Positions 53,371-63,960 of a DNA stretch of 64,000 nucleotides are shown one piece after another. The stretch is taken from assembly GCA_036245525.1 (NCBI GenBank), contig BTPG01000006.1, forward strand, positions 90,968,229 through 91,032,228. The letters run 5' to 3'. The notes under the pieces were generated by a model. That model had not been told where the DNA came from. It searched no databases and saw only the letters and a list, made by a program, of their open reading frames with translations. The position numbers were made by a program, and so were the translations under genes. This stretch comes from Semisulcospira habei (Eukaryota > Mollusca > Gastropoda > Semisulcospiridae). The number at the start of each line of letters is the position of its first letter. The stretch's first letter is position 1.

Positions 53371-53407
53371 TAACTGTTAAGAGAGAGAACCAATTCAGCC
53401 AGACCAA
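53335..53407. repeat. 36-bp direct repeat at the palindrome centre
   Basis: CTGTTAAGAGAGAGAACCAA ... CCAGACCAATT occurs twice in a row (about 53335-53370 and 53371-53406), and once more inverted at 53690-53720 as part of the right arm. It marks the junction between the two inverted copies. Confidence 0.8.
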
Positions 53408-54910
53408 TTCAGCTTGCAGCTGTCCCACTGAACACATCTCCGAATACCTGGACATCATCTTCCAACCCTTTGTCCAGTCTCTACCTACCTACATTAAAGA
53501 CACCAACCATGCTCTAGAGATCATAGACCAAGTCAACCAGAAACAACTTTTCAAACCTGAACTGTTGTTTTCCCTTGATGTCACTTCACTATATACTGTT
53601 ATACCGCACAATGACGGCCTCACTGCACTTGCATACTTCCTCAACCAAAGAAGTCATAAACAACCTCCTACTCATACACTTCTACGTCTGGCTGAATTGG
53701 TTCTCTCTCTTAACAGTTTCACCTTTGATGGCGTCACCTTCGCTCAGTGCAGTGGCGTAGCGATGGGCACAAAAATGGGACCCAGCTATGCTTGCCTTTT
53801 CATGGGTTTCCTTGAGCAACAGATTCTTCAGCAATACACTGGGCCTGTCCCTGAGATGTATAAACGCTACATCGATGACGGTTTAGGCGCTACTCACATG
53901 ACCCAAGCTGCACTTTTAGACTTCATTCACTTCGTGCAGGACTTCCACCCATCCATCAAGTTCACTTACACTATATCAGCTACTTCCGTCGACTTTCTGG
54001 ACATGAACATCAGGATTGACTGCGGAATGTTGAAAACTTCAATACATTACAAACCTACCGACTCACATTCCTACCTCGACTACCGATCTTCTCACAACCC
54101 CAAAACTAAAAACAGCATCCCTTATTCCCAGTTTCTTCGGCTAAAAAGAATATGTTCCGAAGAATCAGATTTTGATGTTCAATCCAAAGAAATGGCTGGC
54201 TTTTTCATCGACAGACACTACCCACATACTGTTGTTCAAGGATCTCTCCAAACGGTTCAAAAACTTAGTCGCGCGAGTACACTGCAGACTAAACCTACCG
54301 CTGATAGTGACAGGCCTATCGTAACCATGATCTACCATCCCCACACCAATCCGGTGCGTAAAATCCTTCTTTCTAACTGGGGTCTTTTGTCATCCAGTCA
54401 AGAATCTGCTGCTATCTTTTCTGAACCTCCGTTGGTAGCTTTCAAGAGGGATATTAATTTGCGGGACATGCTTGTTCGCTCTACTCTCAAGCCTCGTCAT
54501 ACCACCAGAGCCTCCGGCTCCACTCCGTGCCGGCAATGTTCCTAATTGCAAGACGTGTCCTTTTATTTGCCCTTCCACCGTGGTGAATGGTCCACGTTAC
54601 AAATTCAACATAGACAGATACTTCACGTGTCAAACCACCAACGTGATTTATGTCATCTCCTGTGTTAAATGCGGCCAACTCTATGTTGGTGAGACGACCG
54701 TTTCAAAGAACATCTTCAGTCTGTCAAGTACCAATACAACAGACCGGTCGGACGACATTTCAATCAGGCCGACCACTCCGTCTCAGACATTCGAGTTAAA
54801 GGCCTCTGGCTTATGCAAGCCAGTAATGTCTGGGCCAGGAAAGACCGTGAAAAATTTCTGATTAATAAACTGGGCACTGTGGCGCCACTCGGGATGAATA
54901 TGAAAGATTA
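53408..54910 (+). pseudogene. Penelope-like RT and GIY-YIG, right copy
   Basis: Longer copy: starts in the RT at CPTEHISEYLDIIFQPFVQS, then FSLDVTSLYTVIPHNDGL, CSGVAMGTKMGPSYACLFM, YKRYIDDGLG, DFLDMNIRID, ending TPCRQCS with TAA at 54543. An extra C at about 54532 shifts it from the GIY-YIG frame (NCKTCPFICP, YVISCVKCGQLYVGET). A second break after YVGET leads to DRFKEHLQS, RPVGRHFNQADH and LINKLGTVAPLGMNMKD, ending at TAA about 54908. The GIY-YIG nuclease would nick target DNA. Inactive. Confidence 0.88.
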
Positions 54911-55698
54911 ACATTGTTTACCTTGCTTGTGTCTGCTACTTTACCTCACTGATTTACTACTCACTAATCAGTTAGGTGATGTTGGCGCTGGTTGATATGT
55001 ACATTTCCCTTGGGGACTTTCTCAGCGCTGGCCGAACATTTAGTTGGATCCCTTGCCCTTCCCTGTCGGGCACCGGGTCTCCGGCTCACGGTTTGATACG
55101 CGGTTTTGGGGCGGGGCGATCGTGTGCATCCCTTGGGGATGTATGTGGTCGTCTTGTTGCGTGCCTGTGTGTTTTTCTGTGGGCTGGTGGGTGCCTGTTG
55201 GGTGGGGTTGGTGGCTCTGGCTGGTTGTCTTCCGCCCCCCCCCCCCTCCCTTTTTTTTTTTTTTTTTTTTTTCTCCTTCTTCACCTTCCTCCTTACTCCT
55301 TCCCCCCCCCCCTTCCTTCCCCCCCCCCCCCCCCGCCCCCATCTCTCTCTCTCTTTCTCTCCCTCTCTCTCTCTCTCTCCCCCCCCCCTTATTTTTTGAG
55401 TTACCCTTGAAGACGGTTTCACAACTACCTACTCTCCACTTATACCAATATTCTCTTACTGAATTTGATTCTTTGCTTTGTTTTCATGACTTATTACTTG
55501 TTGTGTACCGTGCTAAATGCTGGGTTTTTTTTCCCGGGGTCCTCCCGTTTTTCCCCGAGGTAGTCCCCAACTTGAAGGTGATATAAAGTTTGCCTTCGGG
55601 TTGGTGTTTAGCAGGCTTTGTGTATTAGACACTCAGCCTACTTCGTGCCCAAGGGTACTCCCCATTCTTTCTCTCTCTCTTTCTCTCTCTCCGTCTCG

Positions 55699-55766
<68 letters not shown>

Positions 55767-56090
55767 CCTCATCTACACGCCTTTTCTTTCGCTCGCTCCT
55801 GCACGTGCTTGCACACACTCTTGTCTCTCGTGTTCAGGTTCTTTCCGAGTCTCTCTCTTACGCGATTTTTCGTTGACGTCATTTTTACTTTTTCCGCACT
55901 TTTGTTCTTCCTTTTCTTTTATTTTACGTCACCTCCTTCAGTTGCCACATTCCTTCTGCCATTGAAGATAAGTAGCGGCTAATCTCTATGTTTGTTTGTT
56001 TGTCTATTTTGACAAAGGGTATTTACCCGAAATATTAATAAATTGCGTTGTACCCGTCTTTTCTAAGGGCGTGTTTCTTTCTCCGTTGGA

Positions 56091-56204
56091 TACATTCATC
56101 ATTAATGTTCTGTTTAGTTGTTTTTTTTTTTCACAAGCAGTGCAGGCACGTCCTGAGAAAGCCTTGTTGCTGTCGGGACGTTAAGCAATGTACAATCAAT
56201 CAAT
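56091..56204 (+). repeat. R1 copy, second part
   Basis: Continues the R1 copy of 50695-50987: TTCTGTTTAGTTG, T-run, CACAAGCAGTGCAGGCACGT, GGGACGTTAAGCAATGTACA, AATC tail ending at the CTCTTTATTTGT target duplication. Confidence 0.85.
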
Positions 56205-56216
56205 CTCTTTATTTGT

Positions 56217-56283
56217 AAATCGCTTAGAGCTTATTCAAGGATAAGCGCTATATAAGTAGCCATTATTATTATTATTATTATTA
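56217..56283 (+). mobile_element. 3' tail of the CR1/L2 element
   Basis: AAATCGCTTAGAGC ... AAGCGCTATATAAGTAGCC followed by ATT repeats (56263-56283), matching the tail of the second CR1/L2 fragment near 62865-62905. This is the natural end of the element at 49585-50694. Confidence 0.8.
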
Positions 56284-56653
56284 ATACAGCAGACAAAAAG
56301 CAGGGGGGAGGGCAGGGGGGGGGGGGTCCAAACTGTGCTAAAAGGAACTTGGTTATACCGTTTTTTAAAAAGTGGGCCAGGGGGGGGGGGCCTTCAGATC
56401 CGCCCCTGGTAGTAATTATCGAGCAGCCTGGAAAGTGCATTTATAACGGCACTACATCGAGTCCGTCTCTACCCAAGGAAGAAGAAGAAGGGTCGGAAGC
56501 CCTGGAGTCCCCCCCCCCAAATCCGCGCCTGGTAGTGTTAAGTGTTATCGAGCAGCGTACAACAGGCGAAAGTACATATACATAACAGCATGTACATCGA
56601 GTCCGTCTCTACCAAGAAGGTCTGAAGAGACAGGTTACCCCCCCCCCCCCCCA

Positions 56654-56684
<31 letters not shown>

Positions 56685-56700
56685 GTCGTACACCATTGCA
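56284..56700. repeat. Duplicated 85-bp block with homopolymer runs
   Basis: CGCCCCTGGTAGT ... TATCGAGCAGC ... CATCGAGTCCGTCTCTACC at about 56402-56482 recurs at 56525-56612. G-, C- and A-runs at 56308, 56378, 56500, 56637-56680. No gene. Confidence 0.6.
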
Positions 56701-57537
56701 CAAAATATGTCTAGTTGACAAATTCATTTTGATGAATTTAGTCCGGGGAAACTGTTAATGTTATGGAAAGAAGCGCATCGGTGTAAATTTTCATCCTATG
56801 AAGACATCATCCGCAGTTGCGGAAAAAGTGGTTAACAAACATTGCAACCCAATTACAGGAATCATAGACGGACTGCGTAATACGATGATATCATTTTGTC
56901 GGTTTTTCATCCTTTGATCACGGAACTTTTGAAGAAATGCATATCTAACGCATCCGTGTACATCGGCAGCGAATCGAGGGAGACAACCAGTTTTGTGCTA
57001 TTGTCGCTGTCTCATGTATGCGCGAAAAGCGTGTAGCGCCTGAAATGTACTACGCTGATTGGTTGACATATTATATGAGACGCAAATTTTAACCAATCAA
57101 GTAAACGACCTAACTTGCACACGCTATGTGTGCTCGAGATAGTGAATGCGCTGTGTCGCCATTGTGTCTTGTTGAAATCTCTGGAATGGAAAGCTTAAAT
57201 TTCAGTATTTCCCAAAGATTAACACAAGAGACGAACAAAATTTATGCACAACTGAGTGCTTTGGCATATAATTCTGTCGACAGATTGTGGTACGTGGTTT
57301 ATTTATTGTTGATATGTGTTGTTTCCGCTTTGCACATCGAACAGAACACGATGTGCCGGGCCGTGTTGAGTATTATGATTGATGCATTGGGGTCTTTGAG
57401 CCCACGATACTGTGGATTTGGGCATCGAACTCTTTCCCTTATCAGTAGGAGGTATATTATTTGTCGAAATGTAAATTTCTTGCAGCCAAGCTTTTGATGT
57501 CGAAGTTTATGTGCATCCTCGTACACATAGTGTTGTA
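56701..57537 (+). other. Unique-looking DNA, possible first exon
   Basis: No repeat recognised. A short ORF from ATG 57186 (MESLNFSISQRLTQETNKIY) runs to a GTACGT donor-like site at 57290. A CTGATTGGTTG box lies at 57055. The peptide is not recognised; a host exon is possible but unproven. Confidence 0.25.
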
Positions 57538-57650
57538 GAGAACATCCCGACGAAGAAAGGAACACGCATAGAAAAGACAGTTGCAATACATTTGTGTGTT
57601 AACTATCTTTTCTAAGCGTGTTTCTTTCTTCTTTGGGATGTTCTTTGCAT
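57538..57650. repeat. Inverted pair of Penelope-type termini
   Basis: AACATCCCGACGAAGAAAGG ... AGAAAAGACAGTTGC and, after about 20 bp, its inverse TCTTTTCTAAGCGTG ... CTTTGGGATGTT. The same terminal sequence occurs at 1600-1640, 1990-2045, 9135 and at both ends of the 51-56 kb palindrome. Confidence 0.65.
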
Positions 57651-58969
57651 TTTACACACTTGGCAGTACCCTCTGGATATTGTGTTGTGTAGACATAGGC
57701 CCTAGCATTGGCCGACCGAGACGGAAAATTCTGCCGGAGTTGAAGAAAAGTTGGTTTGTTTAGTGACTTGTGTGCTTCAATATTTGGAACAAGTTCTGCT
57801 TGCAAAATATGCTGATGTGGTCAGTCAAATAAAAATGTGTATTCTTCAAAATGATAGTATAGGTATTGTGATAAGACTTAATAAATTCTGGCTTTCGTCA
57901 CATGTTACTTTATTGTTAGTGATCAAATATTACTTCTGCAGTGCTGTATAAGGAGTCTGTACTCGCAGTTCCTTGCTTTGTCTGCATGTACGGAATGGAA
58001 GAATTTGTCAACCATAGTTTGGTCAGATGCATTAAAAATCTTGTATAGTAATAATGTACCCTCATGGGAATCTTCTGTACTGTAAAGAATGCCAGGTATA
58101 ACTTGCTGAAGCATGCACTGTAGTACTACGAACACTCTTACAGAATTCACAGATTTATTGGCTCTGCAATGAACTTGTTTCATACCAGTTCACTTTCTTT
58201 TTAACTCTTAAACTCCCAGAACTAAATGACTTCCACTTTATAGAATGGAACTCATTTATTTCTGGGAGTTTAACAAGAGTTTAATGTTGATTCCAGGTTG
58301 TGTTGACAATGCTTGTGTGTTCTACGTGTGGATTTAGGAAATCATAATTTCATGGATAAAACATGCATTGTTTTGATCATGTTTGTCATATTTTGGGAAT
58401 TAATGGTAATCAGACTGTAAAACTTGCGAAACTGAGGAGTTGTCCACACTCCCAGAGATATTTTAGTTTGTACTCATGCATTCTCTGGTCCGCATTTGTG
58501 CTTCAAATCATTTTTACTTTTCGAAAGGAAAAATCTGGTATATTGTTAGAGTTTGTCTTGTTTTGTGTGTTAATACGCCTTACAGTTACAGACTGCACCT
58601 GTGCTATGCTGACAGATTGCACCACACAATGTAGTAAGATCTGACTGCGTAAGACATTTCACACAGAATAGTTAAATATAATTATTTTAGCTGTGGGAGA
58701 TGCCATAACTGCAGCATGAAATTGGCAGGATACCAGTATAGTTCTGTTGTATTATTATTTTCCTTCAAAATTATCTATTTACTGGGCAGAGCACCATTGT
58801 GAAAAATGTCTCCAATAATAAAATCTGGCATGTTATTAAGATAGTCTTCAGTGTTCTCTGAGTCTAACCATGCAAACTGAACATATTGTCCCCACTGTTT
58901 AGCTGGGGTCACATAGATTCCTGTATGCAGTGACCAGCAGAAAACATTTTATGACAGACAGAACAGACA
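57651..58969. other. No feature recognised
   Basis: A/T-rich. A 25-bp inverted match CTCTTAAACTCCCAGAA / TTCTGGGAGTTTAACAAGAG at 58205-58280 could form a hairpin. ORFs are short and unrecognised. Confidence 0.4.
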
Positions 58970-59142
58970 GAGGCGTCATCTGATGACTATGCACCTGTTG
59001 CAGGAGATGGATCGACCATGATAATTCAAGGGTAGTGCCAGATTAGCTTGGCGCCGACAGGCACCAAGCTAATCTGTCACTAACCTTGAATTATCATGGT
59101 CGACTCATTTCCTGCTGTAGTGCATCAGGGCTGAATGGGTTG
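58970..59142 (+). mobile_element. MITE-1 copy, left end missing
   Basis: Starts at CATCTGATGACTATGCACCT, hairpin tip about 59058, right end GGGCTGAATGGGTTGA with decayed TTAA. Confidence 0.75.
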
Positions 59143-59255
59143 ACATCCTCACTTTTACTTTGACTCCTTTCAGTCAGCAAGACATGCGAATGCTCATTTG
59201 AGTTCAGGCGAATCAGCAAGCAATACTGTTAACAGTGATATGTGCTGTGTTTGAC

Positions 59256-59460
59256 ATCCTACAGCAGGAGATGGATGGACCATGATAATTCAAGGGTAGT
59301 GCCAAATTAGCTTGGCACCTGATGGCGCCAAGCTAATTGGTAACTACCCTTGAATTATCACGGTCCATTCATCTCCTGCAGCTGGTAGTGGTATATGGTT
59401 GTTGGGTGACACCTCCAAAATTTATGAAAATCATCAGGGGGAGGGGGGTAAATGGGTTGC
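59256..59460 (+). mobile_element. MITE-1 copy within a duplicated block
   Basis: ACAGCAGGAGATGGATGGAC, hairpin tip about 59325, right end GGGGGTAAATGGGTTG. Together with the MITE-3 to its right it recurs at 61513-61910. Confidence 0.75.
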
Positions 59461-59490
59461 AGTCTGCCCCAGGACTGCAAATGACCTTTG

Positions 59491-59705
59491 ACAACAACTC
59501 CCTGATTGGAGCGGAGAGGTGACTTGAACCACTGGCATTTCCTACCTGGTAACATAACTGATAATGTATACTTCACCAATAAATTAAATTATTCTTTGAA
59601 AAATCAAAACCAAAACCAAACATTGTAAGTACATGTCATATTATGAGTTACGATTTGCCAGTGGTTTGTGTCGCCTCTCGGGTCCAATCAGGGATTTGAT
59701 GTCAA
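59491..59705. mobile_element. MITE-3, foldback repeat
   Basis: Arms CAACTCCCTGATTGGAGCGG ... AACCACTGGCA and TGCCAGTGGTTTGTGTCGCC ... CCAATCAGGGA are inverted copies of about 45 bp around a 120-bp centre. The second copy is at 61700-61910. Family unknown. Confidence 0.65.
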
Positions 59706-59806
59706 CGTAAAAGTGCAACCATCATATGATGATGCTGAAACTAGTGAATTAGAAGTTACCTTTGTTGTCCTCTGATGCGGTAACTCTTCCCCAGTAAGCA
59801 AAGGTC

Positions 59807-59890
59807 CTCGGGCCCACGACAGCCGCAGTGTGTCTGTGCACGGCTGTGTGTGGGCCCACTGTGGCCATCGCGGGCCCGAAGATGTGCTAC
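59807..59890. repeat. R3 palindromic repeat
   Basis: CGGGCCCACGACAGCCGCAG against CACTGTGGCCATCGCGGGCC forms a hairpin. The right side continues in the copy at 31795-31905, including a pyrimidine tract and TTCAG, so the acceptor of the next feature may be repeat-derived. Confidence 0.55.
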
Positions 59891-59924
59891 TGCGGGGTCT
59901 TGTCCCTCTGGTTCACTGTTTCAG

Positions 59925-60412
59925 AATGGTAGATATGGAGGACAACACAGAGTCTGCAAAGTCCTTATCAGTGGTGGAGACACTGTCTGTTGGTGATAAA
60001 CAGGCTGCCAGTTCCCAACACATTGGTGGCAAGACGAACTCTGTCAACGTTTCTCGTGCATCCAGTGCTTCCGCAAGGGGGGGTGACTTGCAAGCTGCAG
60101 CAGGCAGGGCCCCTGCCATCGCTACTACCTCTGTGCTGCAGTCTGCTGCTTCAATAATGGCTTCTAAATCAAAATCACCCACCACAAGCTCACCTGCCAT
60201 GACCACTGCTGTTAGTGTTACTGCTGTCACATCATCCATACCTCCCATGGTGCCCAGCGCAAAGAAAAGTAAAAGCCATAGTACAGCAAAGTCGTCAGTG
60301 CGAGTTTTGGGTATGGCTCATGCAAGCACTGTGTCTAGTGCGGATTCCGTTCCCCCGGCAGCCACCACTGGTGCTACAGACGGAGATGAGCAGGCACTAG
60401 CAGATGCTCAAG
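59925..60412 (+). CDS. Possible host exon, Ser/Thr/Ala-rich
   Basis: Acceptor GTTCACTGTTTCAG to 59924, ATG at 59926 and a donor GTAGGG at 60413. Encodes 162 residues (MVDMEDNTESAKSLSVVETL start), acidic at first then rich in Ser, Thr and Ala with KKSKSHSTAKSS. No family recognised; looks disordered. Being repeat-free and open over 486 nt supports an exon. The ATG beside the acceptor suggests a start exon after a non-coding exon. Confidence 0.45.
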
Positions 60413-60530
60413 GTAGGGCTTATTACTTGTGATGCACATTTGATTTTTTTTGTTATTGGCCATCTTGTGCATGCATCCACCAGTACCGGTGGATGATTGT
60501 CATGTGCACTTTGTTTTGTTCACAGTAGAG

Positions 60531-60744
60531 TTAACCCTTTTAGCCCCAAGGTCCCATTTCTCAAATTTTGGAGGTGTTGCCTAATGACTATGTACCAGTT
60601 GCAGGAGATGGCTTGACCATGATAATTCAAGGGTACTGCCAGATTAGCTTGGTGCCTGAAGGCGCCAGGTTAATCTGGCACTACACTTGAATTGTCATGG
60701 TCAGGCCATCTCCTGCTGTAGGGATCTGGGGCTAAAAGGGTTAA
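60531..60744 (+). mobile_element. MITE-1 copy, full length
   Basis: TTAA at 60531 and 60741; CCCTTTTAGCCCC and GGGGCTAAAAGGG termini are perfectly inverted for 13 bases. Closest in structure to the copy at 1097-1310. Confidence 0.88.
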
Positions 60745-61512
60745 ACCTGTTTACTGTGAGGGGTGCAATGTCTGTGTACTGGGGTATGTTGTAAATTAAA
60801 TTCAAAGTCCCTGGCCAAGGAATACAAATCAGACATTTAGTGATTTACAGCTTCAAAGCAACTTTAAGGACACATGACCTGCAGGCAGCTACATTGATCA
60901 GACATGTTGACCCTATAGTCAGACTGTGACCAGTGTCCGATGCCTAGTTGCATCCAGAGGTTGAAGAACGAAGCCATGTTGTTTACTCTATTGTTGATCA
61001 TTTTAGCGCTTTGATAATCCGTGATGGCTAGCATAGAACAGGGCTCTGATTCTTCCACATGTGAGTGAAAGTGTCAAAAATGTGTAGGCGGCTATGGCAC
61101 CGTGAAGGATTCCCTTGTGATGGTTGGAAGGAAGAGAGCACTGCCTTGCAGGGACATGTCTGAAACTGCCAGATCTTTCTCGATCATGTCTTTGTTCATG
61201 TAAAAGTAAATAAGTCGGTATGTGTGTCTTTATGTACTAGCTCAGTAGCTGGCTTTGATTTAATGTACAGTCTACAAACATTTGCCGACCAGCTGCCACA
61301 GGTACTTAAATGAAAAATAAGCTGTGAAAAAAAATCGAGTTAATGTCATGGTGTGTGTGTTTTAGTTGGTATCTCAAATGAAAGAAAACTGAATGATTTT
61401 GTACCCCAAAATTGTTAAAGTGATTTGCTCTGTGGATGGCTTTGATTGCTAAAAATTGCGGATATAACAGGTGATCATTGATGTCTTGTTCATGTGTCAA
61501 TGTTTACCTTAA
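60745..61512. other. No feature recognised
   Basis: Non-repetitive, A/T-rich; ORFs short and unrecognised. Confidence 0.4.
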
Positions 61513-61910
61513 CAGCAGGAGATTGGATGGATGATGATAATTCAAGGGTAGTGCCAGATTAGCCATCAGGCGCCAAGCTAATCTAACCCTACCCTTGAAT
61601 TATCATGGTCCGTTCATCTCCTGCAGCTGGTACATAGTTGTTGGTTGACACCTCAAAAATTTAGGAAAATCTTCCGGGAGAGGGGAAGGGGGAGGAGGGA
61701 CAACAACTCCCTGATTGGACCTGAGAGGTGACATGAACCACTGGCAAATCCTACCTGGTAATATAACTGATAATGCATACTTCACCAATAAATTTAATTA
61801 TTAAATTATTCTTTGAAAAATCAAAACCAAACATAAGTACGTCGTATAACGAGTTATGATTTGCTAGTGGTTTGTGTCGCCTCTCAGGTCTGATCAGGGA
61901 GTTGTTGTCA
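61513..61910 (+). repeat. Second copy of the MITE-1 plus MITE-3 block
   Basis: MITE-1 part 61513-61675 with a shortened hairpin tip, then MITE-3 61700-61910. Collinear with 59256-59705, including the A/T-rich AAATTATTCTTTGAAAAATC centre. The two blocks are about 2.2 kb apart in direct orientation. Confidence 0.75.
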
Positions 61911-62837
61911 AGGGTGAAAGTCTAGTCTGACACAAATCACTTAACAATAACACCTAACTTGTAAGACAACTATTGTAATACGTAGAGCACCAATAAATTA
62001 AATTACTTTGACCAATTAAACCCAAATAACACTATCAAAAAATGCACTACACCCCTCAGCACACGCATGGATTTTCTCACAGCCCTTCCCAATAGTCCTC
62101 TAGAGCAGCGCAGAACACTGCAATGCAGCTCCAGATCAGATTGACTGCAAAGCCGTGTCATGCTGTAAGGTAGTATCTGAAACTAAAAACTAGTGCTAAA
62201 TATAAAACTGCAAAAAAAAACTTGCGCGACCTTTAGTCAAATATATTAAGCTGAAGATAAAAATATATAAAGATTAAAAAAAATATGAGGAGACCTTTGG
62301 TGAGTCATAGCATGGGCTGCACAAAGGGGAGATTTACAATTATGATGTTTGAATGTAGTAAAAATAAAAAATAAAAAGACTTTTTCTGCTCTTCTTCTCC
62401 GTTGTGCAGTGGAGAGCTCCACCGACTGACATGATGGGCAGTAGCAAATCTCTCCCTTTGTGCCTGATTGTGTAGAGAAGGGAAAATAGAAAATGAGGGT
62501 AAAAAACTCTTTAAGTTTAATACTAATAGTGTTTCATGTTTATAACTTTAAGGGTTTTCTACCTCTATTTTCTGTTTTCCTTTCACATGAAACCCTTGCG
62601 GCAACAGTTTTACTACATGTGTAGAGAAGGGGTTTCTAAATCCACTAAACCCAATAAAACCTTTTCCTAGTACAGTAGTAGAGGAGGCAAGACAGCATTG
62701 AGAACCCGTTGTATCCTCACATTTTTAGCAATGAAAGCCTGCCTTGGAGCAGATTGCATTCAGGAGAAGACAGATATGTTTTTGAGAAATGCTGACAATG
62801 CTGAGAAAACATTTGGTCTTAATTTATCAGTATTTCA
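61911..62837. other. No feature recognised
   Basis: A/T-rich. TTTCATGTTTATAAC/ACATGAAACCC around 62533-62590 is weakly inverted. No ORF of note. Confidence 0.4.
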
Positions 62838-63960
62838 ATTAATAATAATAATAATAATAATAAAGTAATTTGTATAGCGCCTAATCACCAAGGTGCTCTA
62901 GGCGCTTTACAATCACAGTAATGAAACACAAAACAAAATACAAAAACAAGCACATACAACAACAAAAATACATTATTTACAAGGAGCAGAAAACTCTCTC
63001 TCTCTCACACACAGACACACACACACACACACAGATGATGAGCCGGCAGACAAAATGGTCTTTACATATATGCAACAGAGAAAAGGTGTGTTTTAAGCTT
63101 GGATTTGAAATTGGAAAGAGATGATGAGTGACACACATCAGCTGGGAGAGCGTTCCATGTAATGGGACCAAAATACGAAAATGCACGATGACCTTGAGGG
63201 ACCTTATTACATCTAGGGATACGGAAAACAGGAGTGTCTGAAGCAGAGCGTAGTGAGCTGGACAAGATCAGATAAGTAAGGAGGGGCAGAACCAGAATGA
63301 TGTTGAAACAAATAACACAGGCTTTATACTAAATTCTGTATGAAACTGGCAGCCAGTGCAAATCAGCTAGTAGAGGCATAATGTGTTCACGTTTCGGTAC
63401 ACAAAAAAATCAGACGTGCAGCACAGTTCATGACTCTCTGGATTTGGTCAAGAAGATTTTGCGGAACACCGGACAAAAGAGAATTGCAAATGCAATAGTC
63501 TATTCGGGACAGCACAAGGGAGGTAACAAGTGTTTTGGTAACTTCAAGCCAGCAGATGTCGAACAGTGCTGATCCTTCTGAGTTCAATGGAGGCAAGCTG
63601 GCAAACTTTCTTCACTTGTTCCTTCATTGTCAGCCTATTGTCAAAAATGACACCCAAGTTACGGGCCGAGCTTGAAAAGGAGATGGCGCTCTCGCCCACC
63701 ATCATTGACTCAGGAAGATCAGCACTGCACGTAGAGGAGCAAGTCATCGGAGGGACTCAGTTTTGTCACCGTTCAGCTGGAGCTTGTTCTGTGTGGTCCA
63801 CTTCTGAACATCACAAATACAAGCCTCCATAAACTGCACCATCCGATCAACATGTTCGCGAAGGGAGTGTTTGTACAATTCTGTATCATCTGCATATAAA
63901 TGATAAGAAACAAAGTGATGCTCAATGACATGCGACAATTGACTGATTCATTATATCTAA
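62838..63960 (-). pseudogene. CR1/L2-type RT fragment, minus strand
   Basis: Read from the right: HLYADDTELYKHSLRE (63890), QNKLQLNGDKTES, SARNLGVIFDNRLTMKEQV, LVLSRIDYC, DQIQRVMNCAARLIF, then PRCNKVPQGHRAFSYFGPIT and WNALPADVCHSSSLSNFKSK near 63100. The 3' tail is GCGCCTAGAGC / GCGCTATACAAATTAC followed by TTA repeats (62838-62862). Several frameshifts. Related to the fragment at 49585-50694. Confidence 0.85.

Larger units (their letters stand above)
50988..56090. mobile_element. Head-to-head inverted pair of Penelope-like elements
   Basis: Left arm (about 51034-53370, minus strand) and right arm (about 53690-56090, plus strand) are near-perfect inverted copies about 2.35 kb long around a 320-bp centre. 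Each encodes a Penelope-type RT followed by a GIY-YIG domain and a long 3' UTR rich in GA/CT repeats; 3' ends point outward. Flanking TACATTCATTAAT (50975-50987) and TACATTCATCATTAAT (56091-56106) look like a target duplication in R1. Both copies are 5'-truncated in the RT. Confidence 0.88.

Noticed and set aside
57126..57497. 123-codon ORF as a host gene
   Set aside because: No family recognised and a donor-like site interrupts it; a direct join to the candidate exon at 59925 would create a stop, so I kept it only as unassigned sequence.
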